Below are positions 50,186 through 58,460 of a stretch of DNA of 64,000 nucleotides, in pieces; positions within the stretch are counted from its first letter, which is position 1, and the number at the start of each line of letters is the position of its first letter. Made by a program: the position numbers and the translations under genes. The stretch is from Amycolatopsis sp. NBC_00345. Lineage in GTDB: Bacteria; Actinomycetota; Actinomycetes; Mycobacteriales; Pseudonocardiaceae. The stretch covers positions 6,882,001 through 6,946,000 of the forward strand of contig NZ_CP107995.1 in assembly GCF_036116635.1 (NCBI RefSeq). Direction: 5' to 3'. Below the pieces are notes generated by a model. The model made no database searches. It saw only the letters and a program-made list of their open reading frames with translations, and was not told where the DNA came from.

Positions 50186-52176
50186 CGCTGCTCACCGAGC
50201 CACCGCAAGTAGGCGGTCGCGACGTCGGGCAGGTCGTCGTCGACGAGTCGTTCGAGGGTCTCGATGATGCTCAGCACTTCCTCGCCCGTTGCCGGGTCGA
50301 TTTCGGGGACCGTCTCTGCACGGGTGACAAGCACGTCCTCCCCTGTCTCGGTCCGCCGGTAGAGGGTGTTGCCACGCTTGTCCTGGCCGATGTGCTCGGT
50401 GGCGGCCATGAAGATCGGGTATTCCAGGGTCCCGCTCTCCGCTGCGACGCGTTCCTCGTCCGACAACCGACGCACAATCACCATGGAGGTCTGGGTGTCG
50501 TTCTTGGGCTGGAACAACTCCCTAGCCATGTCCACGACGGCCAGGATCTGCGTATTAGCCATCAACCACGTGCGGACGTAGCCCAGCGCGGGGTTGTTGA
50601 GGATGCCGTTGGGGATCACCATCGCGATCCGGCCTGTACCGGGCTTTGCCAACTGAACGCAACGTTCGATGAAGAGGATCTCCGGCGGCTGGTTCTTCTG
50701 CAACACCCGGCGACCGTGCCGGTCCCGTCGCATCTGCCAGGCGCCGTCGGGCTGGCGGTCCCACATTGCGGCGAGGTCGTACTGGTCCAAGATCTCCTCA
50801 TCATCGATGAGGATGTTGGCCCCGAACGGCGGGTTCGTCACGATCACGTCGAACGTGCCCAGCCCGACACGGTCGGCCGCGTCACGACCCCAGGTGCGCG
50901 GGTTCGACAGACTGTTCGTCTGCCACAGCCCGCCAGAGCCGTCGTTGTTCATGACCATGTTCATCTTGGCGGCCCTGACCAGACCAGGGTTGAGGTCGAG
51001 GCCGTACACCTTCTTCGAAAGGAACTCATTGCGCGCCCGATACAGTTCCTGACGCTCTTCCTCAGACCCTCGCGACGGGTCAGACCAGTTGGCTCGTTCC
51101 TCACGGTCGATATGGCTAAGCGCGTGATTCATGGCAGTAATCAGGAAGCCGCCGGTACCGCAGGCCGGGTCTATGAGCCGTTGGTTCGGCTGCGGGTTGA
51201 GCATCGTCACCGCCATTCGGCACGCATTCCGCGGGGTAAAGAACTCACCTCGGTCGCCACGAAGGTTAGATCCGACAATCTCTTCGTAGGCCACGCCCTT
51301 GACATCGACTGGAGAGGCCAGCAGCGAGTACCCCTGCAGCTGACTGACTACGAAGGCGACAACCGTGGGCCGCAGATCGATGACCGTGTCGGAGGCGGGG
51401 AAGATCGCACCGTACTTGGTGAGAACCTTGTCGTTGAACGCCTTCTGGATGCGTGTCTTGGCTGACGCCGCCGTGGTCGCGCTCGCTCGCTCCGAAGCTG
51501 TGACGTAGAAGTCCAGCTTTCGAGACCGCTCATCCTCGATCTTGCAGAAGATCAGTTTGAGTAGTTCCCAAAACGCCTCGGCCTTCTGCTTGCCTTCCGT
51601 CCCAGCGATGTAGTTGTGGCACCGTCGAAACGCGAACAAGAGATTGTCCGCAGTCGCTGGCTTGAGATCCTTCCGCTTTGGACGCTGGGCGTCCGCCTCG
51701 CTTTGCCCGAGCGAAGGTATGTCGATGATCTCGTCGAACGTGAACCCGCCGGCATTGTCGGCTCGCTTGGCGAGGCAATACTGCTCATCACCGTTGGTCC
51801 ACAGGCCGTACTTCGCATTCAGGCACGCAGCTAGGTAACTGCGCAGCTGATCAACACCATCGGTTCGACTGCCGGGGTTTGTTCCTGCACGTTTTGTTTC
51901 AACCAGAACGTAGGCGTTTTCTTGTGCGTGCGCGGCGCCCGGTTGAAATACCACCACGTCTACTCGCTTACGCGATGAACCAACTCTGATCGGAAACTCG
52001 GGCTCGCAGTCGCGCGCGTCATATTTGTACTGGCGTACCAGAGCCTTCTCCAGGTTCTGGCGGACATACTCCTCTGGAGTGTCCCGGACATGACGGCCGG
52101 TGAGGAAGTCAGCGACCTTACCCTCCGGAATCGCTCCGCTACGGATTGTGACCGGTGGGGCGAGTGGGGCTGACAT
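50182..52176 (-). CDS. Restriction nuclease-N6-adenine methylase fusion (BcgI-like)
   Basis: 664 residues from ATG 52176. Residues ~20-110 are an HsdR-N-type PD-(D/E)xK domain: RKRVDVVVF with Asp73, then VLVETKR with Glu93 and Lys95. Residues ~160-640 are an HsdM-type γ-class N6-adenine methylase with LIDPACGTGGFLI (SAM motif I) and VTNPPFG (catalytic NPPF). No helicase/translocase is encoded here, so it should cut without ATP-driven translocation, as in type IIB/IIG or 'SP-type' systems. Weak AGGAAGG 12 nt before ATG; an in-frame GTG-type start 54 nt upstream is possible. Confidence 0.85.
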   Translation of the reverse strand: MSAPLAPPVTIRSGAIPEGKVADFLTGRHVRDTPEEYVRQNLEKALVRQYKYDARDCEPEFPIRVGSSRKRVDVVVFQPGAAHAQENAYVLVETKRAGTNPGSRTDGVDQLRSYLAACLNAKYGLWTNGDEQYCLAKRADNAGGFTFDEIIDIPSLGQSEADAQRPKRKDLKPATADNLLFAFRRCHNYIAGTEGKQKAEAFWELLKLIFCKIEDERSRKLDFYVTASERASATTAASAKTRIQKAFNDKVLTKYGAIFPASDTVIDLRPTVVAFVVSQLQGYSLLASPVDVKGVAYEEIVGSNLRGDRGEFFTPRNACRMAVTMLNPQPNQRLIDPACGTGGFLITAMNHALSHIDREERANWSDPSRGSEEERQELYRARNEFLSKKVYGLDLNPGLVRAAKMNMVMNNDGSGGLWQTNSLSNPRTWGRDAADRVGLGTFDVIVTNPPFGANILIDDEEILDQYDLAAMWDRQPDGAWQMRRDRHGRRVLQKNQPPEILFIERCVQLAKPGTGRIAMVIPNGILNNPALGYVRTWLMANTQILAVVDMARELFQPKNDTQTSMVIVRRLSDEERVAAESGTLEYPIFMAATEHIGQDKRGNTLYRRTETGEDVLVTRAETVPEIDPATGEEVLSIIETLERLVDDDLPDVATAYLRWLGEQR

Positions 52177-52287
52177 CCTGAGACGGACCTTCCTATGCGG
52201 GCAGATGTAGTCCATCCACGCTACCGTCACCAGGAGTCCTCAGAGACTCGACGTGCCGAACCGGCGCAGACGCCTCACGAGCAAGGG

Positions 52288-52307
52288 GTACGCCCTTTCG
52301 GGCGTGC
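52288..52307. terminator. Short hairpin upstream of the restriction genes
   Basis: ACGCCC-TTTC-GGGCGT with flanking G-C and T-G pairs (52288-52307). It may end a transcript from the CBASS side or be a remnant of the decayed HTH gene region. Confidence 0.45.
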
Positions 52308-52353
52308 TAGCACTTCGACCTTCGACTATCAATGCGATCTTGGCCATGTTCCG

Positions 52354-52398
52354 CTTCGATTGCCGACCCGCGACACGCACGGACGACCGCGATGTTGA
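52354..52398 (+). pseudogene. Decayed 3' end of a second HTH protein gene
   Basis: In frame to TGA 52398 the sequence reads LRLPTRDTHGRPRC, matching the C-terminus IPTRDSHGRPRS of the HTH protein at 47888-48328, also at DNA level (ACCCGCGACA and CGACCGCGAT shared). The upstream part does not continue the homology. The rest of the 52,177-52,633 gap holds the restriction promoter region and no gene. Confidence 0.6.
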
Positions 52399-52633
52399 AC
52401 GGCACGTCTCGTCGATGCACGCTCCGTCGAGCTACTCGGCGGGTGAGGATGTAAGGCGACGCTGCAAGCAGGCCGGGCTGCACTGCTGCTTACGGCGCGG
52501 ATGCCGGACGATTACACAGGTCGACAGCGATCACGGAGTATCCGCGTCACCGTGGAGCAGCAGGATGTCCCAATGACGAGCGTGCCGACGAAGACGGTTC
52601 GCGCCATCCGTTCCCGTCGCCGTTATCGCGGCG

Positions 52634-53602
52634 CTACGCGGGTGGCCGCGTGTGCTGCGCCAGTCGAAGGCGATGGCCTTCCGCGGTGTCGGCGAAATCG
52701 CGTTCGTCGCCGTCGCGGAAGCGTTTGTAGAACCACTCCGACACCCTGGTGGGATCCAGCCGGGTGCGCAGGACGCCGTCCTGTACATCGCGGGCGACGT
52801 CGCGCAGGCGATGCCACTCGGTGTCGGGAACGGGGCCGGGAAGTCCATCGCGGAGTTCACCGTTGACGACCTTGGCCAGTCGCTCGCGCTCATCGGCGAC
52901 GCGCTGTTGGCCTGCCCAGATCTCGATGGCGATCTGATAGGCGGCCAAGGAGGGGACGAAGAAGCTGAGCAGCGTGTCCGGGAGGGTCGCGTTTGCGACC
53001 GCGAGGCCGGCGGCCAAGCCGATCGCGGTCCACAGGACCGCGGCGGCGGCTACGAGGTAGCCGTAGCGGCGGCGGAGACGGGCATCCCAGGCCAGGTTTT
53101 GTTCCTGGGCAATGAGGATGTCGTAGGGGTGGTGGACGTCGGCGGTGGAGTCGTACCAACCAGCGGTGATGCGCTCGTCCTTGGCACCGCCGAGTTGGAG
53201 TTTGCGCGCGAGTCGGTAGACGTCGGGTTCGGGGATGGGGTCGCCCGCGACGGTGGAGCGCCACGGCAGGTGGAACAGGTCGGTGTCGAACTTTTCCTGG
53301 AGCAGAGCGCCCTGCCGGGCTGTGGTTCCGGCCAGGCGCTTGAGCAGGAACGCGGAGACGATGAACCAGAAGAAACCGACGATGGACACCACCGGTCGGC
53401 CGTGGCCGAACAGGGTGACCAGGACACCGGCCGCCGCGAGGAAGGCCGCCGCGACGACCCGTACGGCTTCGAGGAGTTGGCCGCGTTGGTGACTTGCCGA
53501 CGCGGCGCGCTGCAGTCGCAGCATGTCGTCGTCGAGTTGCCGCTCATGGATCGCTCGCGGCGGCACGCCGTGCACGCCACTCGTGTCGGTGAAGATGGTC
53601 AT
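52634..53602 (-). CDS. S-4TM membrane effector of type III CBASS
   Basis: 322 residues with four transmembrane helices in two pairs, about 47-65, 70-87, 183-205 and 210-230. The soluble parts include IHERQLDDDMLRLQRAASAS at the N-terminus and WHRLRDVARDVQDGVLRTRL near the C-terminus, as in SMODS-associating 4TM proteins. Predicted role: opening or damaging the membrane when the nucleotide made by the adjacent CD-NTase binds, killing the infected cell. The start overlaps the CD-NTase stop (ATGA). It is last in the operon, where CBASS effectors are often encoded. Confidence 0.8.
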   Translation of the reverse strand: MTIFTDTSGVHGVPPRAIHERQLDDDMLRLQRAASASHQRGQLLEAVRVVAAAFLAAAGVLVTLFGHGRPVVSIVGFFWFIVSAFLLKRLAGTTARQGALLQEKFDTDLFHLPWRSTVAGDPIPEPDVYRLARKLQLGGAKDERITAGWYDSTADVHHPYDILIAQEQNLAWDARLRRRYGYLVAAAAVLWTAIGLAAGLAVANATLPDTLLSFFVPSLAAYQIAIEIWAGQQRVADERERLAKVVNGELRDGLPGPVPDTEWHRLRDVARDVQDGVLRTRLDPTRVSEWFYKRFRDGDERDFADTAEGHRLRLAQHTRPPA

Positions 53603-54465
53603 GGCCTCGTCATCCGGTTGCCGAACAGCTTCTTCCACTCGTCGTAGGCGGCGCGCTCCTGGCCTTCGTCCTCCAGGTCCACGGCTCGTTCCGCGATGAC
53701 GCGAGCCTGGTTGAGCGCGTCCACCGCGACCAGCTTCTGCGTTGCGTTCATGACTGCGTTGACGTCGCCGCCCAACCCCGCCGGGTCGGGCCATTCGTCG
53801 CCGATCCGTTCGGCTGCGGTGGCCAGGAAGAGCACGATCTCGTCCTGGTAGCGACCGAACGGCGGCTTCACCAAGGACTGGGCCATGACCTCCAGGAGGA
53901 AGGACGGGGACACGGGCTCACCGAGTTCACGGTTGACACCCTTGATCATCTTGACGAAGGGGACGTACTTGCCGCCGCAGTCGGCGTTCTTGGCGATGCT
54001 CAGCTCGTGGTGGCGCTTGGGGTTGGTCGCGATCCAGCCGCCCGCCGAGGGGTTGGGGATGAAGTAGCCGCCGCCCTCGCGGTCGAAGGCTGGGACGACG
54101 TCGATCGACATGACCTCGTCGTCGCCGGCGTAGGGGATGACGATGGCCATGCTGTCTCGGTGGGCGGCGCTCCACTTCTGGCGGAGCAGCGTCTCCAGGG
54201 CGTTGATCACCTGGATCGGCGCCTGGTCGCGGTAGCCGGCCTGGGAGCCGTTGGCGTCGATGACGATGAAGATGTCGATGTCCTTGAGCTTCTTCGTCTT
54301 GGTGTCGCGCCGGTAGCTGCCGGTGAGGAAGTCGTCCGCGAGGTCCCAGTGCAGCTTGACGTAGTCGCGGATGGCCGCGTGCCGCGCTTTCGCCAAGTCC
54401 TGCTCGGTGGTGGTGATCTCCAGGTTGCTCTTCAGCTTGACGAAGGCGTCGTCGATGTATCCCAT
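53599..54465 (-). CDS. CD-NTase (CBASS cyclic oligonucleotide synthase)
   Basis: 288 residues. Nucleotidyltransferase signature: Gly49-Ser50 in LTGSYRRDT, Asp62 and Asp64 in KLKDIDIF, and third Asp122 in MSIDVVPAF. The helical region after residue 150 (KYVPFVKMIKGVNRE) fits an OAS/CdnC-like C-terminal domain. It should make a cyclic di- or trinucleotide second messenger when bound by the HORMA protein. GGACAGGG precedes ATG 54465. Clade assignment (CdnC-like) rests on the HORMA/TRIP13 context, not on a tree. Confidence 0.85.
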   Translation of the reverse strand: MGYIDDAFVKLKSNLEITTTEQDLAKARHAAIRDYVKLHWDLADDFLTGSYRRDTKTKKLKDIDIFIVIDANGSQAGYRDQAPIQVINALETLLRQKWSAAHRDSMAIVIPYAGDDEVMSIDVVPAFDREGGGYFIPNPSAGGWIATNPKRHHELSIAKNADCGGKYVPFVKMIKGVNRELGEPVSPSFLLEVMAQSLVKPPFGRYQDEIVLFLATAAERIGDEWPDPAGLGGDVNAVMNATQKLVAVDALNQARVIAERAVDLEDEGQERAAYDEWKKLFGNRMTRP

Positions 54466-54483
54466 ACCCTGTCCTATTTGGTC

Positions 54484-54987
54484 TTAGTTATGGAGGTAGC
54501 GCATGCCCGTCGAGGCGTGCGGCGCGGAGCCGAGGGTGCCGAAGGTGATGCCGCGCAGGCCGTCGGTGCTCGCCCGATGGCCAGGTCCCCATCCCGACTG
54601 CTCGGTGCGTGGCCCGTTGAAAATGCAGACGAGCTGATAGGTGGTGCCCGCGGGCACACGGTCGAACTTGGCGCGGAACCGGGCGGCGCGGGCGCGCGAG
54701 GCGGTGAACTCGGCGTTACCGTCCCCGGAGGTGGTGTAGGACACCGGGAACTCGATCACGGGTGACACCGCGCCCGAGGGCTGGTGGCACTCGAGGACGA
54801 CCATGTCGAGCGAGCCCTCTTCGATCCACGCTTTGAACGCGTTCTCGTTCTGCACCCAGTCGCGGTGCAGGCGGTCCATGTTGACGCCCAGATCGGAGAG
54901 GATGTCGGTGATCGTCCCGAGGATGACGTCCGTCAGGTGGGTGGCGGTGTGGGTGCGGGTGTAGCTGTAGGTGTACGTGGAGGTCAT
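54484..54987 (-). CDS. Bacterial HORMA-domain protein
   Basis: 167 residues. The N-terminus TYTYSYTRTHTATHLTDVIL, followed by a helix and LDMVVLECHQPSGAVSPVIEFPV plus a C-terminal segment (TYQLVCIFNGPRTEQSGWGP), matches the bacterial HORMA family seen in type III CBASS. HORMA proteins close around a peptide and activate the CD-NTase; the neighbouring TRIP13-like ATPase re-opens them. The C-terminal tail after residue ~140 could be the safety belt or a closure motif. ATGA overlap with the upstream gene. Confidence 0.78.
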   Translation of the reverse strand: MTSTYTYSYTRTHTATHLTDVILGTITDILSDLGVNMDRLHRDWVQNENAFKAWIEEGSLDMVVLECHQPSGAVSPVIEFPVSYTTSGDGNAEFTASRARAARFRAKFDRVPAGTTYQLVCIFNGPRTEQSGWGPGHRASTDGLRGITFGTLGSAPHASTGMRYLHN

Positions 54988-55430
54988 CGCTCCGTCACCG
55001 CCCGTCGTAGCGCCGCGTGGTCGATCAAGGGACCGGAGCTGGCCGCCTGCGTTTGTGGCGTGGGCGGTGAAGCGTCGGACAGACGGGCGTGGCCACTGGC
55101 CGCGGCCTTCACCTGATCTTGGAGCGGCTCCGGGGAGGGCAGGTAGATGGTGAAGTCGTCCGCGCCCGCCGCGCCGGGGACCGGGTTGAGGTTCTCCTCG
55201 AAGGTCAGCGCCGCCGTGCCGGAGACCGTGGTGATCTCGCAGTGCACCTTGCCGGCAACCAGGGTGATCGGGTGCCGCTCCAGGTGTCCTGCGGCGATCA
55301 GCATCCGCCCGACCGTCTCGGCGACCGACAGGGCCTGGTCGGCCTCGTCGCGGGACAGGGCGGAGGACTGCGCAACGGTGTCGGCCACCAGGTTCGCAAT
55401 CACCGTCCAGGTCGCACTGGCGCTACGCAC
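54984..55430 (-). CDS. Second small CBASS regulator, HORMA3-like candidate
   Basis: 148 residues from GTG 55430 (159 from GTG 55463). Helical N-terminus (SATWTVIANLVADTVAQSSA), then β-strands with ITLVAGKVHCEITTVSG and DDFTIYLPSPEPLQ, then a disordered Pro/Ser tail. Some type III CBASS loci encode two HORMA proteins, HORMA2 and HORMA3, and position and size fit the second. Sequence identity to HORMA is not evident by eye, so the call leans on context. AGGGAGG lies 14 nt before GTG 55430. Confidence 0.6.
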   Translation of the reverse strand: MRSASATWTVIANLVADTVAQSSALSRDEADQALSVAETVGRMLIAAGHLERHPITLVAGKVHCEITTVSGTAALTFEENLNPVPGAAGADDFTIYLPSPEPLQDQVKAAASGHARLSDASPPTPQTQAASSGPLIDHAALRRAVTER

Positions 55431-55449
55431 GGGCGAGGCCGCTACCTCC

Positions 55450-56361
55450 CTAATTCGCAGCACGGGATGCCTCCGGGTGGCTCGTCGTCGCCTCGCCGAC
55501 GGCGTTGCGGACCGCCGCAGCCAAGTCGTGCTCGGTGAGGCTGCCGGGGTCCAAGACCGTGTCCAGCCGATGGGCCATCGCCTCGAAGACCGCCTTGCGG
55601 GCACGGCGGCCGTCCAGCCCCCGAGCGGTCTGGGCGATGCCGTCCACCGCGGCCGAGCGAGCCAGCTCCCGCAACGCGGGGTACTTGTCGGCGAGCGCGA
55701 GCAGCGTGGAGGCCAGGATCTCCCGCAGCGCCTCGGCCCCAGGAAGTGGGACGAAGATGGCGGCATCGGAGCGGGAGAGGAACGCCTCGTCGAGCGCGGA
55801 CGTGAAGTTGCTGGTCGCGACGAAGAACAGGTGCGGGTGCTGGGCGGCGTTCAGGTCCAACGCGGTGAGCACCGCGTCCGTGGCGCGATGCACGTCGGCC
55901 GGGTTGGCGGCCAGCGACGCCGCCGACCTGGCGACCGCCATCGACTCGACCTCGTCGAGGATCACGACCGTCGGCGTGCCGTCCGACGCAAGGCCCGGCA
56001 CGTACTCGCCGAGAAGTTCGCTGACCCGCTGCTGCGACTGTCCATGTTCGGCGCTCATCAGGCCATGCGGGTTGATCTCGATCCGCCGGACCTTGCCTCC
56101 CGCCACATACCGGGCGATCTGCGCGGGCAACCCCCGCGCCAGGGTCGTCTTGCCGGTGCCGGGTGGGCCGTAGAGCGTGCACAGACCATGCAGCGCCGTC
56201 ACCGTGAACGGCAGCTCCGGGCGCACCAGCAGCGACAATAGGGTCTGGTTGCGCAGCCGCTCCTTGATCTCGTCCGGCACCACGATGGCGTCCCACAACG
56301 CTGTCTCCGCCGAGTCAGCGCCGATCACCTCGTCCGCCAGCACACACTCCTGGACCTTCAC
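55450..56361 (-). CDS. TRIP13/Pch2-like AAA+ ATPase of CBASS
   Basis: 303 residues from GTG 56361 (AGGAG 7 nt upstream). Walker A GPPGTGKTT with Lys71, Walker B VVILDEVE with Asp136-Glu137, INPHGLMSAEHGQSQQRV (TRIP13-type pore region), sensor-1 VATSNF and arginine finger region DEAFLSRSD. It remodels the HORMA protein from closed to open, keeping the CD-NTase off until infection. It is the first gene of the five-gene operon and divergent from the HTH-ImmA regulator. Confidence 0.85.
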   Translation of the reverse strand: MKVQECVLADEVIGADSAETALWDAIVVPDEIKERLRNQTLLSLLVRPELPFTVTALHGLCTLYGPPGTGKTTLARGLPAQIARYVAGGKVRRIEINPHGLMSAEHGQSQQRVSELLGEYVPGLASDGTPTVVILDEVESMAVARSAASLAANPADVHRATDAVLTALDLNAAQHPHLFFVATSNFTSALDEAFLSRSDAAIFVPLPGAEALREILASTLLALADKYPALRELARSAAVDGIAQTARGLDGRRARKAVFEAMAHRLDTVLDPGSLTEHDLAAAVRNAVGEATTSHPEASRAAN

Positions 56362-56462
56362 GTTCCGACTCCTGTCCCCCACGCGCGCGGTGGTACCTCA
56401 GATTTCAACATCATCTTCTAGATTTTGAGTAGACTACACGACGTTGAGACCCACGAGATGCC

Positions 56463-56479
56463 ACACCTCCCCTAGGTGT
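56463..56479. promoter_or_regulatory. Operator-like palindrome between CBASS and its regulator
   Basis: ACACCT-CCCCT-AGGTGT in the ~244-bp divergent region (56362-56605), with another AGGTG direct copy (56492-56496). TAAGAT (56528-56533) is a possible -10 for the regulator gene. The HTH-ImmA protein is the obvious candidate to bind. Confidence 0.5.
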
Positions 56480-56605
56480 ATCCACATAGTGAGGTGCAAT
56501 TTGACCCGTCGGTAACGTAGGCGGACCTAAGATGCGAGCGGAGTGATCAAGATCGAGAACCGCCCGCTCATCCGGCGGACGTGGACAGGCACGGAGACGA
56601 GCGAC

Positions 56606-57718
56606 GTGAACGACCCGCAGCTGAACCCCGGCGAGATCGCAGCCCTGTTCGACAGGAGCAGGCTGCGGATGGCGCGCGAGCTTCGGGGACTCACCCAGGT
56701 GCAACTAGCCCGGGAGGCCGGCTCGGTTACCTCGGCATCGGTGAGCCAGTTCGAGAACGGACACGCCAGGCCAGCAACCTCGACTCTTCGCCGACTCTCG
56801 GTGGCACTGCGCGTCCCGTTGTCCTTCTTTGCCGCCCCGGCACGCCCACCCGCGCAGGAACAGGTCAACGGGTTCTTCCGAAGTCTCCGATCTACCTCTC
56901 CGCGAGACCGTCAACAAGCATTGGCCTACGTCCAACTGGCGCGCGAGCTTGCGCTCGAACTCGAAAAATTTGTCGCCCTGCCGGAACTCGACCTACCGCG
57001 CTTCCTCCTCGACGCTGAGCGTGAATTTTATTCCGCCGAGATAGAGGAGATCGCGAGCCAGGTTCGCGATCACTGGAAAATCCCAGATGGGCCGATCGAA
57101 AACATGGCTAGACTGCTCGAAAAAAGCGGAATAGTCGTCATTCGATTCCGTGTCAGCACCGAAAAGGTAGACGCCTTCTGTGTCGACTTTCCTGACAGGC
57201 CCGTTGTCGCACTCGGGGCAGACAAGGGCCTGCGCGACCGGTCACGGTTCGACGCCGCCCACGAACTCGGCCACCTGGTCATGCACGCCGCCGCCCAGGT
57301 CGGCGATAAAGCCGTTGAACGTCAGGCCAACGAGTTCGCCGCCGCGTTCCTCATGCCCGCCAGCGACATTAAACCGGAGCTTCCGTCGCGGCTCGACTGG
57401 CCGACGCTACTCCGCCTCAAAACAAAGTGGCATGTCTCGATCGCCGCGCTCCTGGTAAGAGCGAAAACCCTGGATGTCATGGATGAACACACTTACGCGC
57501 AGGCGTGGAAAGCACTTTCGGTGAGAGGCTGGCGCAAGGTGGAGCCGGGAAATCTGGGAAATCCCGAAGTTCCAGTTCTCTTACAACGAGCGGTGGAGCT
57601 CACGAAAAAAACTGGATTTACCTTCGAGGAGTTCATCAGCCGCTCAGGTTTGCCCGAAGCCGACATCCGAACCCTGCTCAACAGGGACATTGACGAACGT
57701 CCACGCGTAGAGTTCTGA
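56606..57718 (+). CDS. XRE-HTH/ImmA-IrrE metalloprotease (fused CapH-CapP-like regulator)
   Basis: 370 residues. HTH_3 at ~10-65 (RMARELRGLTQVQLAREAGS, SASVSQFENGHARPATSTLR), then a COG2856 ImmA/IrrE domain with HELGH at 219-223 (zinc His, catalytic Glu) and a helical C-terminal region (ERQANEFAAAFLMPASDI). Separate CapH (HTH repressor) and CapP (ImmA-like protease) are known to switch on CBASS operons after DNA damage; here one chain has both. GTG 56606 has GGAGA 8 nt upstream; GTG 56543 is a possible leaderless start. Codon use is more AT-rich than neighbours. Confidence 0.82.
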   Translation: MNDPQLNPGEIAALFDRSRLRMARELRGLTQVQLAREAGSVTSASVSQFENGHARPATSTLRRLSVALRVPLSFFAAPARPPAQEQVNGFFRSLRSTSPRDRQQALAYVQLARELALELEKFVALPELDLPRFLLDAEREFYSAEIEEIASQVRDHWKIPDGPIENMARLLEKSGIVVIRFRVSTEKVDAFCVDFPDRPVVALGADKGLRDRSRFDAAHELGHLVMHAAAQVGDKAVERQANEFAAAFLMPASDIKPELPSRLDWPTLLRLKTKWHVSIAALLVRAKTLDVMDEHTYAQAWKALSVRGWRKVEPGNLGNPEVPVLLQRAVELTKKTGFTFEEFISRSGLPEADIRTLLNRDIDERPRVEF

Positions 57719-58191
57719 GAAATTGGATCCGTCGAGATCGATGGCAAGATCGTCGGCCGGGCCTCAACACTATCCGCGACTGCTACTCCGGCGTTCAGGC
57801 CAGCAACATCCTCGGCAAGCCACGATGCACCGCACCTATGCCCGACTGCGCGACCCTCGATGAGGATCTACCGCCGATCCAGAAAACCTCCTGCAGCGGC
57901 CCGATGCTCCCGACACGCTGCAATACGCCCTGATGGCGGCACGCGTCGAAGGCTGTGTTCACCGCTCCGGGTTCTGAAACGGCGGCGGCCGGCTTCCGTC
58001 GTACCTCCCCACCACAACCACGCCAGGGACGGTCCACCAACAGCTCCCTCGCCGCAGGAGACATCCGAATGCTGCCGGATTATCCTCAGCGAGAGATCCA
58101 GATCAGCGTCAGCAGCCTTGCTGGCGAACAGCAAGATCCTCGTCCCCATCCGCGTGACCAACGAACCGTCGCGACAGGGTGGTGACTTCTC
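57719..58191. other. Non-coding or decayed stretch, right part of the island
   Basis: 473 bp without a supportable gene. Fragments such as RDCYSGVQASNILGKPR and VEIDGKIVGRA look like pieces of former coding sequence on the plus strand, interrupted by stops, so remnants of mobile or island genes are likely. Confidence 0.45.
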
Positions 58192-58431
58192 ATGGCCAAA
58201 CCAAAGAAGCGGCAACACAAGCCCCGAACCCACGTGTCGAAGATCCGGATTCACGGTGTGCGGCACGATCCACCAGACGCGCACAAGATCGCCAAGATCC
58301 TCGTTGAGATCGCAAGAAGCCTGGATGGCGACCCGGATCAAGACCCAGGCAGCCCTACCAAAGTTCTAGTAAGCGACCCAACGTGCCGCGACCAAACCCC
58401 CGACACAGATGAACCCCCTGCGAGCGCCTGA
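58192..58431 (+). CDS. Small basic hypothetical protein
   Basis: 79 residues. Lys/Arg/His-rich N-terminus (AKPKKRQHKPRTHVSKIRIH), a helix (DAHKIAKILVEIARSLDGDP) and an acidic, Pro-rich tail. ATG follows a modest GGTGG site. A strong stem-loop begins just before its stop, supporting a real transcript end. No known family; nucleic-acid binding is possible from charge only. Confidence 0.5.
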   Translation: MAKPKKRQHKPRTHVSKIRIHGVRHDPPDAHKIAKILVEIARSLDGDPDQDPGSPTKVLVSDPTCRDQTPDTDEPPASA

Positions 58432-58460
58432 CCTGGGATTTCCAAGCGCTCAGGGGGTTC
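58411..58460. terminator. Long stem-loop between the small gene and tRNA-Ala
   Basis: 58411-58427 (GAACCCCCTGCGAGCGC) pairs with 58446-58460 (GCGCTCAGGGGGTTC) except for a 2-nt bulge. It can terminate both the rightward small gene and the leftward tRNA transcript. Confidence 0.75.

Noticed and set aside
48803..52230. Classical three-subunit type I restriction system
   Set aside because: No HsdR helicase or translocase gene is in the window; the nuclease residues are within the methylase protein.
57719..58191. A gene opposite or along this stretch (minus frame 57868-58341)
   Set aside because: No ribosome-binding site, no domain and weak codon bias; treated as decayed or non-coding DNA.
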